NCBI GenBank assembly: GCA_963837005.1
Contig: CAWIMC010000022.1
Span: 310,001 to 374,000 of the forward strand
DNA: 64,000 nucleotides
Source: CALDTK01 sp963837005
Lineage (GTDB): Bacteria; Bacteroidota; Bacteroidia; Chitinophagales; Saprospiraceae
Direction: 5' to 3'
The notes under the pieces are model-generated. The model was not told the origin of the DNA. It made no database searches and saw only the letters and a list, made by a program, of their open reading frames with translations. Numbering within the stretch: position 1 is the first letter of the stretch; each line of letters starts with the position of its first letter. The position numbers were made by a program, and so were the translations under genes. This document shows, in pieces, positions 8,690-17,522 of this stretch.

Positions 8690-9661
8690 CTAGGCGAAAA
8701 TCGCTTCCGAGAGTGCTTCCAGGACGGGCGAGTGCACCACATGCTCCTCGACCACAGGCGTGTCGAGGCTACGGTCCTCCAGCCAGCGCTCGATGACGGT
8801 CATGGTATCCTGCATCGAACGCAAGATGTGGGTGTGGGCGTCGGGTTCCCACTCCTGCGCTACGGCCTGGTAGCCGCTGAGGAGGAGTTCGGCGTCGGGG
8901 GCGGCGGCACGCACGAGCGCAACGTAATCGTCGAGGTGTCCGCCGCTAAAGGTCTCGGTCACCATCGTGAAGAGGAGTTCGGGGTTGACGATCGCGCAGG
9001 CGTCCTCGAGGTCGGCGACGCCTACGTCGCGGCCGAGGTAGAAGGTGCGGTAGCCGCGGCTCCGCGCGAGGTAGTTGAGCAGCAGCAGGCTCATCTCCTG
9101 ACCTTCGCCTTTCGGCAAAAACAGCAACAGCGTAGGCGCAGACCGATCACTAACAATCTCGAGGGCATCGGTAGCGACGATGAGCTTGCGGCGGATGAGC
9201 CCCGAGGTGAACACCTCCTGCACGGGCTTGATGGAGCCGGTAAGCCACAGCACGCCGAGCTTCTCGAGGAAGGGGAAGACCACCGTCATCATCGTTTGCT
9301 CGAAGCCGAGCTGCGCGACGTTGAGTTCGAAAAGACGATCGAAGCGCACCTCGTCCATCTCGAGCATCGAGAGCGTGAGGGCATCGAGGACGGTGTCGTG
9401 CTCCTGGTTGTCGAAAGTCAGCTCGGCGACGCGGCGCGAGAGTTCGCGGGAGCTGAGTTCGGCGACCTGCGAGATGCGGACGCCTTCCCGTTTGAGGACC
9501 ACCACGTTGAGCAGGTGTCGCAGATCATCGTCGTCGTAGTAGCGGACGTTGTTCTCGTTGCGCTTCGGCTCTAAAACGCCGTAGCGCTGCTCCCACATCC
9601 GCAGCGTCGGTGCCCGGACGCCGGAGAGTTTGGCGAGGTCGCCGATAGAGTAGATGGCCAA
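8690..9661 (-). CDS. MerR family regulator with CarH-like C-terminal domain
   Basis: A 323-residue protein. Residues 1-70 are a MerR winged helix (YSIGDLAKLSGVRAPTLRMWEQRYG, split here by position). Residues about 90-170 form a helical bundle like the cobalamin cap, and residues about 190-290 a Rossmann-like B12-binding domain. In CarH/LitR photoreceptors this domain has a His-containing ExHxxG loop; here the equivalent GEGQEMSLL has Met, so B12 binding may be lost. It lies upstream of the YceI gene on the same strand. DNA binding is confident; light sensing is not. Confidence 0.83.
   Translation of the reverse strand: MAIYSIGDLAKLSGVRAPTLRMWEQRYGVLEPKRNENNVRYYDDDDLRHLLNVVVLKREGVRISQVAELSSRELSRRVAELTFDNQEHDTVLDALTLSMLEMDEVRFDRLFELNVAQLGFEQTMMTVVFPFLEKLGVLWLTGSIKPVQEVFTSGLIRRKLIVATDALEIVSDRSAPTLLLFLPKGEGQEMSLLLLNYLARSRGYRTFYLGRDVGVADLEDACAIVNPELLFTMVTETFSGGHLDDYVALVRAAAPDAELLLSGYQAVAQEWEPDAHTHILRSMQDTMTVIERWLEDRSLDTPVVEEHVVHSPVLEALSEAIFA
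9107..9122 (-). repeat. 16-nt hairpin motif copy
   Basis: GTTTTTGCCGAAAGGC; C-G at 8/15; MerR-type gene, FLPKG. Confidence 0.82.
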
Positions 9662-9912
9662 TACGGGGGCTTTGCGGCGGGAGGTTAAGTGCTATCAGGC
9701 GAACGGGTCGGGGGCGAGGATAGTTGTTTTGCGTCTGGGGTGCGCACTTGCCGAAGTGCGGGTCATGCGACAGGCCAGCGCGAGTTTTGGCGAAAGCCCG
9801 CCTATTATCAGACGAAAGCGGCGCGTTTTTGGCATACCATTGCCGGTAGAGGGCCGTTGTTGCTCTGCTGCGCCTGTGAGGCCTAGCCTTCCTTCCCTCG
9901 TATAACTTCCGC
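9662..9912. other. intergenic region before DUF6089 gene
   Basis: This divergent gap between the MerR-type gene and the outer-membrane barrel gene holds one full 16-nt hairpin motif copy (9783-9798). I see no gene in it. Confidence 0.6.
9783..9798 (+). repeat. 16-nt hairpin motif copy
   Basis: AGTTTTGGCGAAAGCC; full stem; intergenic. Confidence 0.9.
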
Positions 9913-10749
9913 TTGCCCGTGCGTACGTCCCTCGCTATTCTGTGTTTAGCCTTTACTAGTCTTACCGCCGCACGTGCGCAAGAAGGCTTCGAACTCGGAG
10001 GTTTCGTCGGGGCAGGGCACTACTTCGGCGATCTGAACACCGACTTTTCACTCAACGATCCCGGCATCACCGCGGGGATCATGGGGCGCTACAACTTCTC
10101 GAATCGGTGGTCGGTGCGCCTCGGCGGAGCGTACTCGCGGGTTTCGGCCTCCGACGCGGACTCGCGCAACATCTACGAACGCGCCCGCAACCTGGACTTC
10201 CGCAGTCGCGTCTTCGACGGGGCGCTGGGGCTGGAGTTCAACTTCCTCCAGTACGATCACGGGAGTCGCGACCGGTTTTACACGCCCTACATTTTCGGCG
10301 GCTTGCTGGTGTCCAACTTTCAGCCGCAGGCCAAGCTTAACGACAGCTACGTCAACCTGCGCGACTTCGGGACGGAGGGACAGTTCCCGGGCGACGAGTA
10401 CTACACTACCTCGCTCGGTATCGACTACGGCATCGGCCTGAAGCTGGACCTGAGTTTCGAGTGGAGCCTCAACTTCGAGATCAACGCTCGGCAGCTGTTC
10501 AGCGACTACCTAGACGACGTATCTACGACCTACCCCGACCGCGAAGACCTGGTGGACCTGCGCGGCGAGGACGCAGCCTTCTTATCCGACCCTTCTATCC
10601 TCATCGAGGGCGTCAACGACCGCAAGCTCGGCGAGACGGGAAGGCAGCGCGGCGATCCGTCCAGCAACGACCAATACGCGACGATCAAAATCGGACTGTT
10701 CTACTACTTCGGCGACTTGAAGTGCCCGGAGTGGGGCGGAAAGCGGTAA
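9913..10749 (+). CDS. DUF6089 outer-membrane beta-barrel protein
   Basis: A 278-residue exported barrel. A signal peptide ends in ARAQ near residue 22, followed by the family opening FELGGFVGAGHYFGDLN, repeated amphipathic strands and a C-terminal IGLFYYFGDLKCP. These match the DUF6089 family, common beside BamA in Bacteroidota. Function is unknown; the outer membrane is the expected location. The start is either TTG at 9913 or GTG at 9919; neither has a clear ribosome-binding site. Confidence 0.82.
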   Translation: MPVRTSLAILCLAFTSLTAARAQEGFELGGFVGAGHYFGDLNTDFSLNDPGITAGIMGRYNFSNRWSVRLGGAYSRVSASDADSRNIYERARNLDFRSRVFDGALGLEFNFLQYDHGSRDRFYTPYIFGGLLVSNFQPQAKLNDSYVNLRDFGTEGQFPGDEYYTTSLGIDYGIGLKLDLSFEWSLNFEINARQLFSDYLDDVSTTYPDREDLVDLRGEDAAFLSDPSILIEGVNDRKLGETGRQRGDPSSNDQYATIKIGLFYYFGDLKCPEWGGKR

Positions 10750-10806
10750 CTCCAACCCTCCCGGACCCATCTACCATGTGCGCAAGGGGGGGGTACCGCA
10801 CAAGCG

Positions 10807-10840
10807 AAAACGCCCCTCCTGGCCTAAGCCAAGAGGGGCG
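10807..10840 (-). terminator. rho-independent terminator
   Basis: An inverted repeat, CGCCCCTC...GAGGGGCG, spans 10811-10840. Read on the bottom strand it is followed by TTTT, as expected for a terminator of the DUF2853 gene. Confidence 0.7.
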
Positions 10841-10862
10841 CTTCAAGATGTGGTGAGCTGTC

Positions 10863-10878
10863 GCCTTTCGGCAAAACC
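10863..10878 (-). repeat. 16-nt hairpin motif copy
   Basis: GGTTTTGCCGAAAGGC; C-G at 8/15; between the DUF2853 stop and its terminator. Confidence 0.9.
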
Positions 10879-10881
10879 TCT

Positions 10882-11223
10882 TTACGCATAAGCAGCCTCG
10901 AGGCCCATCTTCTTCGTAAGGACGTAGTAGAACACGATGCGGAGCTTTCCGCGAGACCCTTTGTACTGCTCGCAGACCTCCTGGATGGCGGTATCAGCGG
11001 CGGCTTCGTCGGTGAGGCCGTGCTTCTTCATGAGGAACTTCTCCTTGACGGTCTTGATCTCGTCTTTACTGGAGCAGCTCACGGTGCTGGAGTCGGCATT
11101 GTAGAGGCTCGGGCCGAGGCCTTTGCCCACTTTGCGGAGGAGTTCTTCGTCGACCTCGTGGCCGGCGAAGTGCTTCTCTAAATGCTCTTTGGCTTTGGCA
11201 ATTACGTCATCAAATTTGGCCAT
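10882..11223 (-). CDS. DUF2853 family protein
   Basis: A 113-residue, helical, soluble protein matching DUF2853: KGLGPSLYNADSSTVSCSSKDE and a following VKEKFLMKKHGL block. No enzymatic motif is known. The gene stands alone, with a terminator hairpin 40 bp downstream and a 16-nt motif copy (10863-10878) just after its stop. The start is the only ATG that gives family length. Confidence 0.87.
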   Translation of the reverse strand: MAKFDDVIAKAKEHLEKHFAGHEVDEELLRKVGKGLGPSLYNADSSTVSCSSKDEIKTVKEKFLMKKHGLTDEAAADTAIQEVCEQYKGSRGKLRIVFYYVLTKKMGLEAAYA

Positions 11224-11290
11224 GTCTGTAGGAATTAGGTGCTAAAAGGTGGTTTGAACGGGTGGAAGGTAACCAACTTTTAGAGGTCGA

Positions 11291-12655
11291 CTACTCTACT
11301 ACGTAGCGCCACCGCTCCCCCCGGTACTGCGCTGGCCACACCGGCCCACCCTGGAGCACCGCCTTTGCCCGCTGGAAGTCCTCTCGTGAGCCCTCGAAGG
11401 CCGGCGAGCGCGAGATGCTAATGGCCCGCCCCTGCTTGTTGACGTAAAACTGCAGCTCCCAGCGTCCGCCAGCGGGCACGGCCACTCCCCCGAGGTCCTC
11501 CACGTAGGTACCAAAGGCCCCAAAGCCCGCGCTCAGCTTCCCGAGCGAGGACAGGTCTCGCCCCCGCCCATCGGCGATCTTGGAGTCCCGCAAGCGCGAG
11601 GTGGCCGCCGCTAACTTCACGAACAGATCTTCGCGTCCCGTTGCGTCGAAGTATAAGGTGTCTTGCCCTGGAGCCACGACCCGGCCGACACGGGCGCTCG
11701 GCAGCAACTGCATCTCGACGAGGCCTGAATCATCCGTCGAAAACGACTGACCTGTTCCCTCGATCGTGATGGTAGCATCCGAGATGACGCCGCCGAAGGG
11801 ACCAGCCACCTGTACGTTGAGCGTCCGCAACGATACGTCGGCCGCTCCTCGCTCCAGGGTGTACCTCGAGGGCTGAGCAGCGCTACTGGCCGCAGCAGGC
11901 GCGACCCCGAGTTGCTTCGCAAGTTGAGGTTGCCTGGCCATGGGCGCTAGCGTCTCGTCCGCGAAAGCGGAGGTGCGACTAGGAGCGGGAGGTTCGGTGC
12001 GTGGGGCGGGAGGAGCGGCAATGGGCACCACGCGGAGCACCTCCTCTCTGGAGGTCCCCGCCTCGGCAGAGACGACGCTCGGCGGCCCGACAGGTAGAGC
12101 ACGGGGAAGCCGAGAGCTGGGAGCCGCCACGCCAGCGTCCGATGCGGCTACACGTTGGCTTCGCGGCGACCGAGCGGGTTGTGGCTCCTCGCTGGTTTGG
12201 GCAGAGGCTTGCTCGTAAGCGATAGCGTCGTCCGGATCGGCTTCGAGTTCGTACGCTTCGGGGGCGGTGATACGGCTAGCCTCGATGCTGTCACCTGCGA
12301 CGGCTGGCTTAGCCTCGACGACCTTCGCAAGACTCCCTGCGTCATGCCGGTTGCCCAGTTGATACACTAGGCTCGCGACAATAAGTAGCGCCACTGCCGC
12401 GGCCGCTGTCCACCACACCTGGCGCCTAGGTAGACGACGGGCGGCAGGTTTTGGCGAAAGCCGCCTCACGACAGCCCCGCCCCCCTCCTGAAGGGAAGAC
12501 TCACCCTCGGATACGCCCCGCGTCCGCGCCCGCAGTCTCGCCAAACGCTCTGCGTGGTCGTCGCCAGGCACGGCAGCATAGCCGGCTTTCGCCAAAACCC
12601 CGAACGCGTCCTCGCGCTCTACAGTCGGATCGTATGGCAGCTTATCGCTCGGCAT
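11291..12655 (-). CDS. single-pass membrane protein paired with an ECF sigma factor
   Basis: A 454-residue protein. An N-terminal cytosolic segment (residues 1-75), one transmembrane helix (WTAAAAVALLIVASLVYQL, about 80-98), a Pro/Ala-rich linker, a carboxypeptidase-regulatory-like sandwich (about 275-350) and a C-terminal TonB-box-like domain ending WPAQYRGERWRYVVE. It overlaps the upstream sigma gene by 14 bp, so it is the likely anti-sigma or sensor partner. No zinc-binding anti-sigma motif is visible. It carries two 16-nt motif copies (VLAKA near residue 20, LSPKP near residue 66). Confidence 0.75.
   Translation of the reverse strand: MPSDKLPYDPTVEREDAFGVLAKAGYAAVPGDDHAERLARLRARTRGVSEGESSLQEGGGAVVRRLSPKPAARRLPRRQVWWTAAAAVALLIVASLVYQLGNRHDAGSLAKVVEAKPAVAGDSIEASRITAPEAYELEADPDDAIAYEQASAQTSEEPQPARSPRSQRVAASDAGVAAPSSRLPRALPVGPPSVVSAEAGTSREEVLRVVPIAAPPAPRTEPPAPSRTSAFADETLAPMARQPQLAKQLGVAPAAASSAAQPSRYTLERGAADVSLRTLNVQVAGPFGGVISDATITIEGTGQSFSTDDSGLVEMQLLPSARVGRVVAPGQDTLYFDATGREDLFVKLAAATSRLRDSKIADGRGRDLSSLGKLSAGFGAFGTYVEDLGGVAVPAGGRWELQFYVNKQGRAISISRSPAFEGSREDFQRAKAVLQGGPVWPAQYRGERWRYVVE
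12447..12462 (+). repeat. 16-nt hairpin motif copy
   Basis: Full consensus; antisense in the sigma-partner gene, LSPKP. Confidence 0.92.
12584..12599 (-). repeat. 16-nt hairpin motif copy
   Basis: Full consensus; sense in the sigma-partner gene near residue 20, VLAKA. Confidence 0.92.
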
Positions 12656-13244
12656 GGTGGGTAGTGCGCTCGACGCAGAGTTTGAGGTTGCGCCGCCCGT
12701 TTTGGATAGCGCTGCGTACCTTCCCTAACGCCCAGCCGAGTTCTTCGGCCAAGTCCTGGTAGGAGGCCCCCTCTAGGTAGAAACGTCGGATACAGGTGGC
12801 TTGCGTATGGTTCAATTCGTCGGTACAGTCGGCAAGGGCGTCGAGGAGGCGATCCTGATCGACGTCTACCGTGCCCTCGTCTTGATGCAAGATGTCTACG
12901 TAATGCATATCGGCGATGTCGGCCCCGCCGTAGACGGGTACGCTCGTCGAGTCGCGCGTCAGGTGGCTTGCCGAGCGCCGCAGGATCATCAGGCAGTGGT
13001 TGCGCGCCAGCCGGTACAGCCAGGGCCGGAAGTGCTCGACGGTGTGCTCGCGAAGTTTGACGTGGAGCTGCTCGTAGATGTCCATCGCAGCGTCTTCGGC
13101 GCGGCCCCCGTCACGTAGATACTGAAGGCAGAGGCCGTAGATGAGCTCCAGGTAGCGGTGGTAGAGGAGACCGAGGGTTTCGGGGTTGCCGCTTTCGCGA
13201 AAACTCGCTGCAAGACGTCTCGTCTGTAGGAGTCGGGGACGCAA
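12642..13244 (-). CDS. RNA polymerase ECF-type sigma factor
   Basis: A 200-residue sigma-70 family protein. Region 2 is seen in LYHRYLELIYGLCLQYLRDGGRAEDAAMDIYE (quoted in part) and FRPWLYRLARNHCL; region 4 in CIRRFYLEGASYQDLAEEL and GKVRSAIQNGRR. It is co-transcribed with, and overlaps, the membrane protein gene downstream. The listed start is a TTG at 13244; no better ATG exists in frame, so the true start is uncertain. A motif variant with a swapped base pair (13190-13205) lies at its N-terminus, read as SFRESG. Confidence 0.85.
   Translation of the reverse strand: MRPRLLQTRRLAASFRESGNPETLGLLYHRYLELIYGLCLQYLRDGGRAEDAAMDIYEQLHVKLREHTVEHFRPWLYRLARNHCLMILRRSASHLTRDSTSVPVYGGADIADMHYVDILHQDEGTVDVDQDRLLDALADCTDELNHTQATCIRRFYLEGASYQDLAEELGWALGKVRSAIQNGRRNLKLCVERTTHHAER
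13190..13205 (-). repeat. 16-nt hairpin motif copy, swapped base pair
   Basis: AGTTTTCGCGAAAGCG; position 7/16 is C-G instead of G-C; GAAA loop; sigma gene, FRESG. Confidence 0.8.
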
Positions 13245-13441
13245 GCGCGTCGTTGACCTGCGGTGGGGTCGGCCTTCGACGACCCAACGGGGTTAGGGGC
13301 TCCGCTGGTGAGTCTGTGCGATCTTGCTCGGCGGGGGAAGGCATCGGCGTCTAAGGTATGTGCGCTCGCGGACTCTTAGCTAGCCGCTCGCGGAGTCCAG
13401 ACCTGACAGAACTCTAAAGGCCAACGACACCGCAGGTAAAC

Positions 13442-13951
13442 TCACTCTTTCGTCACCACCTCGATAACTCCATCCGCCCCCTTCTGCCCGTACTTGGCCA
13501 CGGCCTTCTCGCCTTTGAGCACGTTGACAGTCTCGATCTGCTCAGGGTTGAGCGTCTGTAGCTGGGCATTGGTTGACGGCTGGCCGTCGATGATGACGTA
13601 CGGGTCCTTGCTTACGATAGTCACCTTCTCCTCGGGTGCAGAGATTGCTTCTTCTACACTCGGGGCTGCACCGCCTGCCGCTGCGTCTGCGGCCTTGCCG
13701 GTCACGACAATCACGCCGTGCGCACCGTACTTCCCGTACTCGGCTATGGCTTGATCGCCGGTCAAGATGCGGATGTCTCCAATCTGGGAGGCCTCAAACC
13801 CAGCGAGGTCGGCCTGCGAGATTTCGGTACCGTCAAACAGCACCGCAGGGCTGTCGTCTCCGCCGAGGATGACCTCCTGGGTAGTTTGGGCAAGGCTGCC
13901 TGTGGCGACGAGCAGCGTGAGGGCGAGAGTGTAAACGTGGAAGAGCTTCAT
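13442..13951 (-). CDS. exported protein with two SusC-type receptor plug-like repeats
   Basis: A 169-residue secreted protein with a signal peptide ending GSLAQ. It consists of two related repeats: VLFDGTEIS...YGKYGAHGVIVVTGK, and VIIDGQPST...LKGEKAVAKYGQKGADGVIEVVTK. These are the end of the plug of SusC/RagA receptors, here without any barrel. A periplasmic or surface interaction role is plausible; nothing more can be said. The ATG at 13951 directly precedes the signal peptide; the long upstream extension of the frame is not credible. Confidence 0.78.
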   Translation of the reverse strand: MKLFHVYTLALTLLVATGSLAQTTQEVILGGDDSPAVLFDGTEISQADLAGFEASQIGDIRILTGDQAIAEYGKYGAHGVIVVTGKAADAAAGGAAPSVEEAISAPEEKVTIVSKDPYVIIDGQPSTNAQLQTLNPEQIETVNVLKGEKAVAKYGQKGADGVIEVVTKE

Positions 13952-14044
13952 GGGGCGATGACGAATGGTTAGTTGACGGGGGAGCTGGAGAGCGTCGAAT
14001 CGTAAAGATAGAACGGCACGGGGGGCTGGGTGTAGATTCGCGGC

Positions 14045-15625
14045 ATGGCGATTGACACGGGGACGGGTTGGGTATACAACGTAGCGGTGTGGCTGGTTTT
14101 GGCGACGAGCCTCTCTACTACTGCGGTGGCCCAGGTCGGTAGCCTTTCGGCAAAACCTGCCGTCGACACGCTCACCGTCGAGCAGCTTACCGCGATGTGC
14201 GAGGCGGCACTGGACAGCTTTGGCGTGCCCGGCATGGCTATCGGCATCATCAAGGATGGTAAGGTTTTGCTGGAGCGAGGGTTTGGGGTGCGGACCTTGG
14301 GGCCTTCCGGCAAAACCCAAAACTCCGGCCCCGTCGATGCAGACACCCGGTTTGCGATTGCCTCCAACACGAAGGCCTTCGTCGGGACGAGTCTGGCGAT
14401 GCTCGCCGCCGACGGTAAGCTCTCTCTGGAGGACACGATTACCAAACTCCTCCCCTACCTCCAGTGGGCCGACCCGCGCATCACGCCCCTGCTCAACGTC
14501 ACCGATCTACTCGCGCACCGTGCCGGACTCGGGACCTACATGGGCGACCACCTTTGGTTTAAGCAGTCGCTCAGCCCGCGGGAGGTTTTGACGAAAGTCC
14601 GCCACCTCGACATGGCCTACCCCTTTCGCGCGGGCTACGGGTACTCCAATCTCGGCTTCATGGCCGCCGGGGAGGTTATCTACGAAGTGTCTGGACTGCC
14701 CTGGGACGCCTTCGTCAAGCAGAACCTCTGGCAACCCCTCGGCATGACGCGCACCGTGGCGCACGTCGACCAACTCCCCAACGACGACAACTTCGCCTCC
14801 GGGCACATCAGCCGCCAGGGCAACGTCCCGATCGACGCCGTGGCCTGGGAGAATATCGGGGCCGCCGGCGGTATATGGTCGACGAGCCACGACATGCTCC
14901 AGTGGATCGAGGCCAACCTCCACCACGGCGTCCTGGCGGGCGACACCATCTGGCCGGCGAGCGTCCAGGACGAGACCTGGAAGCCCCACAACACCTTCGG
15001 CGGCGTACCGGGCTTCAGCAGCTATGGCCTGGGGTGGTTTTTGAGCAACGTCGACGGGCACACCGTCGCGAGTCACGGCGGCGGCTACGACGGAATGTAT
15101 TCGCAGGTGTTGCTCGTCACCGACCTCGACCTGGGCATCGTGGTGCTCACCAATTCGATGACGGGACTCTCGGGCAGGCTCGCGCGGCAGATCGCGTCGG
15201 TGTATATGGGACGCGGGCAGGACGATTGGCTCACAAAGGGCATGTCACGAGAGCGCAGCGGCGATGCCGAGTGGTTTGCACGGCAGGATAGCGTAAGTAG
15301 ACGAATCGCTGCGGTAGCGAGCCAGCCGGATAAGTTTGGTGCGCCATCCGGTACGTACGATGATGTGGCCTACGGCCGCTTCACCGTCGAGGAGGCTGGC
15401 GATGGTAACTACCGGCTCACCTTCCCCAACACCGAAGCCCTCGACGCTGCCCTCTCCCCCGCGGGCGGAGACCACTACAAGATGACCTGGTTGCAGCCGA
15501 GCGCATGGTTCGACGCGGGGCTGGCCTACCTAGAGACGGGTGCCGATGGCTCACCCGTCTTACGGCTCTACATCCCGAACGACGACATCTTTTACGATAG
15601 CGTAAGGGCCCGGCGGGTGGAGTAA
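14045..15625 (+). CDS. class C beta-lactamase-like serine hydrolase
   Basis: A 526-residue exported serine hydrolase. The signal peptide ends in TAVAQ. The catalytic SxxK is SNTK (in FAIASNTKAF), the second motif is YSN (GYSNLGF), and the third is HGG (VASHGGGYDG). A C-terminal DUF3471-like beta domain follows at about residue 410. Members act as D-Ala peptidases, esterases or lactamases; the substrate is not predictable. It ends 21 bp before the MFS gene and carries three 16-nt motif copies, the first just after the signal peptide. Confidence 0.88.
   Translation: MAIDTGTGWVYNVAVWLVLATSLSTTAVAQVGSLSAKPAVDTLTVEQLTAMCEAALDSFGVPGMAIGIIKDGKVLLERGFGVRTLGPSGKTQNSGPVDADTRFAIASNTKAFVGTSLAMLAADGKLSLEDTITKLLPYLQWADPRITPLLNVTDLLAHRAGLGTYMGDHLWFKQSLSPREVLTKVRHLDMAYPFRAGYGYSNLGFMAAGEVIYEVSGLPWDAFVKQNLWQPLGMTRTVAHVDQLPNDDNFASGHISRQGNVPIDAVAWENIGAAGGIWSTSHDMLQWIEANLHHGVLAGDTIWPASVQDETWKPHNTFGGVPGFSSYGLGWFLSNVDGHTVASHGGGYDGMYSQVLLVTDLDLGIVVLTNSMTGLSGRLARQIASVYMGRGQDDWLTKGMSRERSGDAEWFARQDSVSRRIAAVASQPDKFGAPSGTYDDVAYGRFTVEEAGDGNYRLTFPNTEALDAALSPAGGDHYKMTWLQPSAWFDAGLAYLETGADGSPVLRLYIPNDDIFYDSVRARRVE
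14142..14157 (-). repeat. 16-nt hairpin motif copy
   Basis: GGTTTTGCCGAAAGGC; just after the serine hydrolase signal peptide, LSAKP. Confidence 0.9.
14302..14317 (-). repeat. 16-nt hairpin motif copy
   Basis: GGTTTTGCCGGAAGGC; C-G at 8/15 with GGAA loop; PSGKT. Confidence 0.85.
14584..14599 (+). repeat. 16-nt hairpin motif copy
   Basis: GGTTTTGACGAAAGTC; A-T at 8/15; sense, VLTKV. Confidence 0.88.
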
Positions 15626-15646
15626 TCTGTGTTGCCAAGTTAAGTT

Positions 15647-16828
15647 ATGCCCCCACCCTACCCCCTCTCTACCTACCGCCGGGCCGTACTCGCGGCCTTC
15701 GCCATCAACGGGTTCTTGTATGCCTCCTGGGCGGCGCGCGTCCCGGCCATCCAGGAGCAGTACGGCGTCAACGATGCCAACTTCGGGCTGGTGCTCATCA
15801 CGGCCTCCGGCGGGGCCTTTGTGGCAATGCCATTTGCAGCTTACCTCAACGGACGTTTTGGCGTGAGCGCGGTGTCTACTGTCACAGCGATCATGTACGC
15901 CGTGGCAGTGGCACTCATGCCCCAGCTTACCTCCCCGCTTGCTATTTATCCGCTGTTCTTTTTCATGGGCGTCGGCTTCGGACTGCTCGACGTAGCGATG
16001 AATGCCCAGGCCGTCGAGGTCGAGAAAGCCTATGGTCGGGCCATCGTCTCCTCTTTTCACGCGGGGTTTAGCGGAGCCATGATCGCCGGGGCACTGGTAG
16101 GCTCGGCGGTTATCTACCTCGAGATCACGTTCGCGTGGCACCTGGCCGGGGCGGCACTCGTAGCCGTGGGCATACTCGCCTGGGCGGCACCGCGCTTTTA
16201 CCCGTACGCCGCCGAGGACCCCGACGCTACGGCGGCCGATGGGTCGGCCTTTCGGCTGCCGGTCCGGGCGACCTGGCTGCTGGGCTTCGTCGGCTTGTGC
16301 ACGATGATGTCGGAGGCGAGCATCTCGGACTGGACCTCGAAGTACATGCTCGAGGTAGCGGGGTCGCAGCGCTACATCGCACCTCTTTCGCTGGCGGCTT
16401 TCTCGGTCACGATGACGGTGGGGCGCACCTTTGGGGATGGGTTTCGCGAGCGCTACGGCGATCCGCGACTCCTGCGGGGAGGAGCCCTGCTGGCCTTCGT
16501 CGGGATGGCCGTAACTATCGTCTACCCTACCGCCGCCACGACGATCATTGGTGCGAGTATGATTGGCTCGGGACTGTCGATTGCCGTGCCGATCGTCTTC
16601 TCGCTGTCCGGTCGTATCCCCGGGCTTACCGCGAGTGCTGCGCTGTCTATGGTCACCACGATCAGTTACCTCGGGCTCTTCATGGGGCCGGCCATCATCG
16701 GGTTTCTTTCGGAGGCTTTTGGATTGCGGGTCGGGTACGGGTTTATCCTGGCCATCCTTGGGGTCTTGGTGGTGGCGGTGTGGCGGGTCGGACCCCAAAC
16801 CCAGCCTTCGGTTAGCTCACGCCCTTGA
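15647..16828 (+). CDS. MFS transporter, YbjJ-like
   Basis: A 393-residue major facilitator with about twelve transmembrane segments. SFHAGFSGAMIAGAL after the fourth-fifth helix is typical of the YbjJ/FucP-like branch. The substrate is unknown. It follows the serine hydrolase by 21 bp on the same strand, so the pair may handle one compound. Its 3' end overlaps the convergent LytTR regulator gene by 17 bp. One motif copy with a GTGA loop lies at 15854. Confidence 0.87.
   Translation: MPPPYPLSTYRRAVLAAFAINGFLYASWAARVPAIQEQYGVNDANFGLVLITASGGAFVAMPFAAYLNGRFGVSAVSTVTAIMYAVAVALMPQLTSPLAIYPLFFFMGVGFGLLDVAMNAQAVEVEKAYGRAIVSSFHAGFSGAMIAGALVGSAVIYLEITFAWHLAGAALVAVGILAWAAPRFYPYAAEDPDATAADGSAFRLPVRATWLLGFVGLCTMMSEASISDWTSKYMLEVAGSQRYIAPLSLAAFSVTMTVGRTFGDGFRERYGDPRLLRGGALLAFVGMAVTIVYPTAATTIIGASMIGSGLSIAVPIVFSLSGRIPGLTASAALSMVTTISYLGLFMGPAIIGFLSEAFGLRVGYGFILAILGVLVVAVWRVGPQTQPSVSSRP
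15854..15869 (+). repeat. 16-nt hairpin motif copy
   Basis: CGTTTTGGCGTGAGCG; GTGA loop; position 7/16 unpaired; MFS gene, RFGVS. Confidence 0.65.
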
Positions 16829-17522
16829 GGTAGTCGTTGAGTTCGGCCCGCCGCGCCCGACTCACCGGCACCTGGCGGCCGTCGCTGAGCACTACTTCAC
16901 TCGTACGAATCTCGTGGAGGTACCCGAGGTTGATGAGGTAGCTACGGTGACACCGCAGGAAGCCTTCCGCGGGCAAGTCGTGCTCGAGTTGCCCGAGCTT
17001 ACGAACTACGAGGATCTCCTCGCCAGACTGTAAGGCGATCTTGCTGTACGAACCATCGGCCTCGATCGCGACGATCTGATCGTGGGCTATCATGCGCCGC
17101 CCTTCCGAACCCGGCAGCAGCAGCATCGCCCCCGGCGTGATCCCCCGTCCGGTGCCGCGCCGCTGTCGCACGCGCTCGATCATCGTTTGCAGCTGTTCTA
17201 TTTCTACAGGTTTGACGAGATAGTCAGTCGCCGCCACCCGAAAGGCCTCCACGGCATACTCGGCGTAGGCCGTGATGAACACCACCTGGCTGCCTTCGGT
17301 ATTGGTCTGCTCGAGGAGGTCGAAGCCCGTCGCCCCCCGGAGTTCTACGTCGAGCAGGATCAGGTCCGGCCGGTGGGTCCGAATGGCGGCACTTGCTTCT
17401 TCGAGGGTGCCGGCGGACGCCACGGCATAGGCCCCAGGGCAATATCGTGTGATCATCTTCGAGATAATACGGCGGGCGGGAGCCTCGTCGTCGACAATCA
17501 GGATGCGGAGTAGGTCACTCAT
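16812..17522 (-). CDS. LytTR-type response regulator
   Basis: A 236-residue regulator. Receiver domain: ILIVDDE with acidic pair, phospho-Asp in LILLDVEL, Thr in VFITAY, and Lys in YLVKPV. The LytTR DNA-binding domain fills the C-terminal half, with IVAIEADGSYSKI, FLRCHRSYLIN and VPVSRARR. The start overlaps the stop of the upstream kinase gene (TGATG), so kinase and regulator are co-translated. Its regulon is unknown. Confidence 0.92.
   Translation of the reverse strand: MSDLLRILIVDDEAPARRIISKMITRYCPGAYAVASAGTLEEASAAIRTHRPDLILLDVELRGATGFDLLEQTNTEGSQVVFITAYAEYAVEAFRVAATDYLVKPVEIEQLQTMIERVRQRRGTGRGITPGAMLLLPGSEGRRMIAHDQIVAIEADGSYSKIALQSGEEILVVRKLGQLEHDLPAEGFLRCHRSYLINLGYLHEIRTSEVVLSDGRQVPVSRARRAELNDYLKGVS

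Noticed and set aside
14270..14284. GGTTTTGCTGGAGCG as a motif copy
   Set aside because: Neither a three-pair stem nor a GNRA loop forms.
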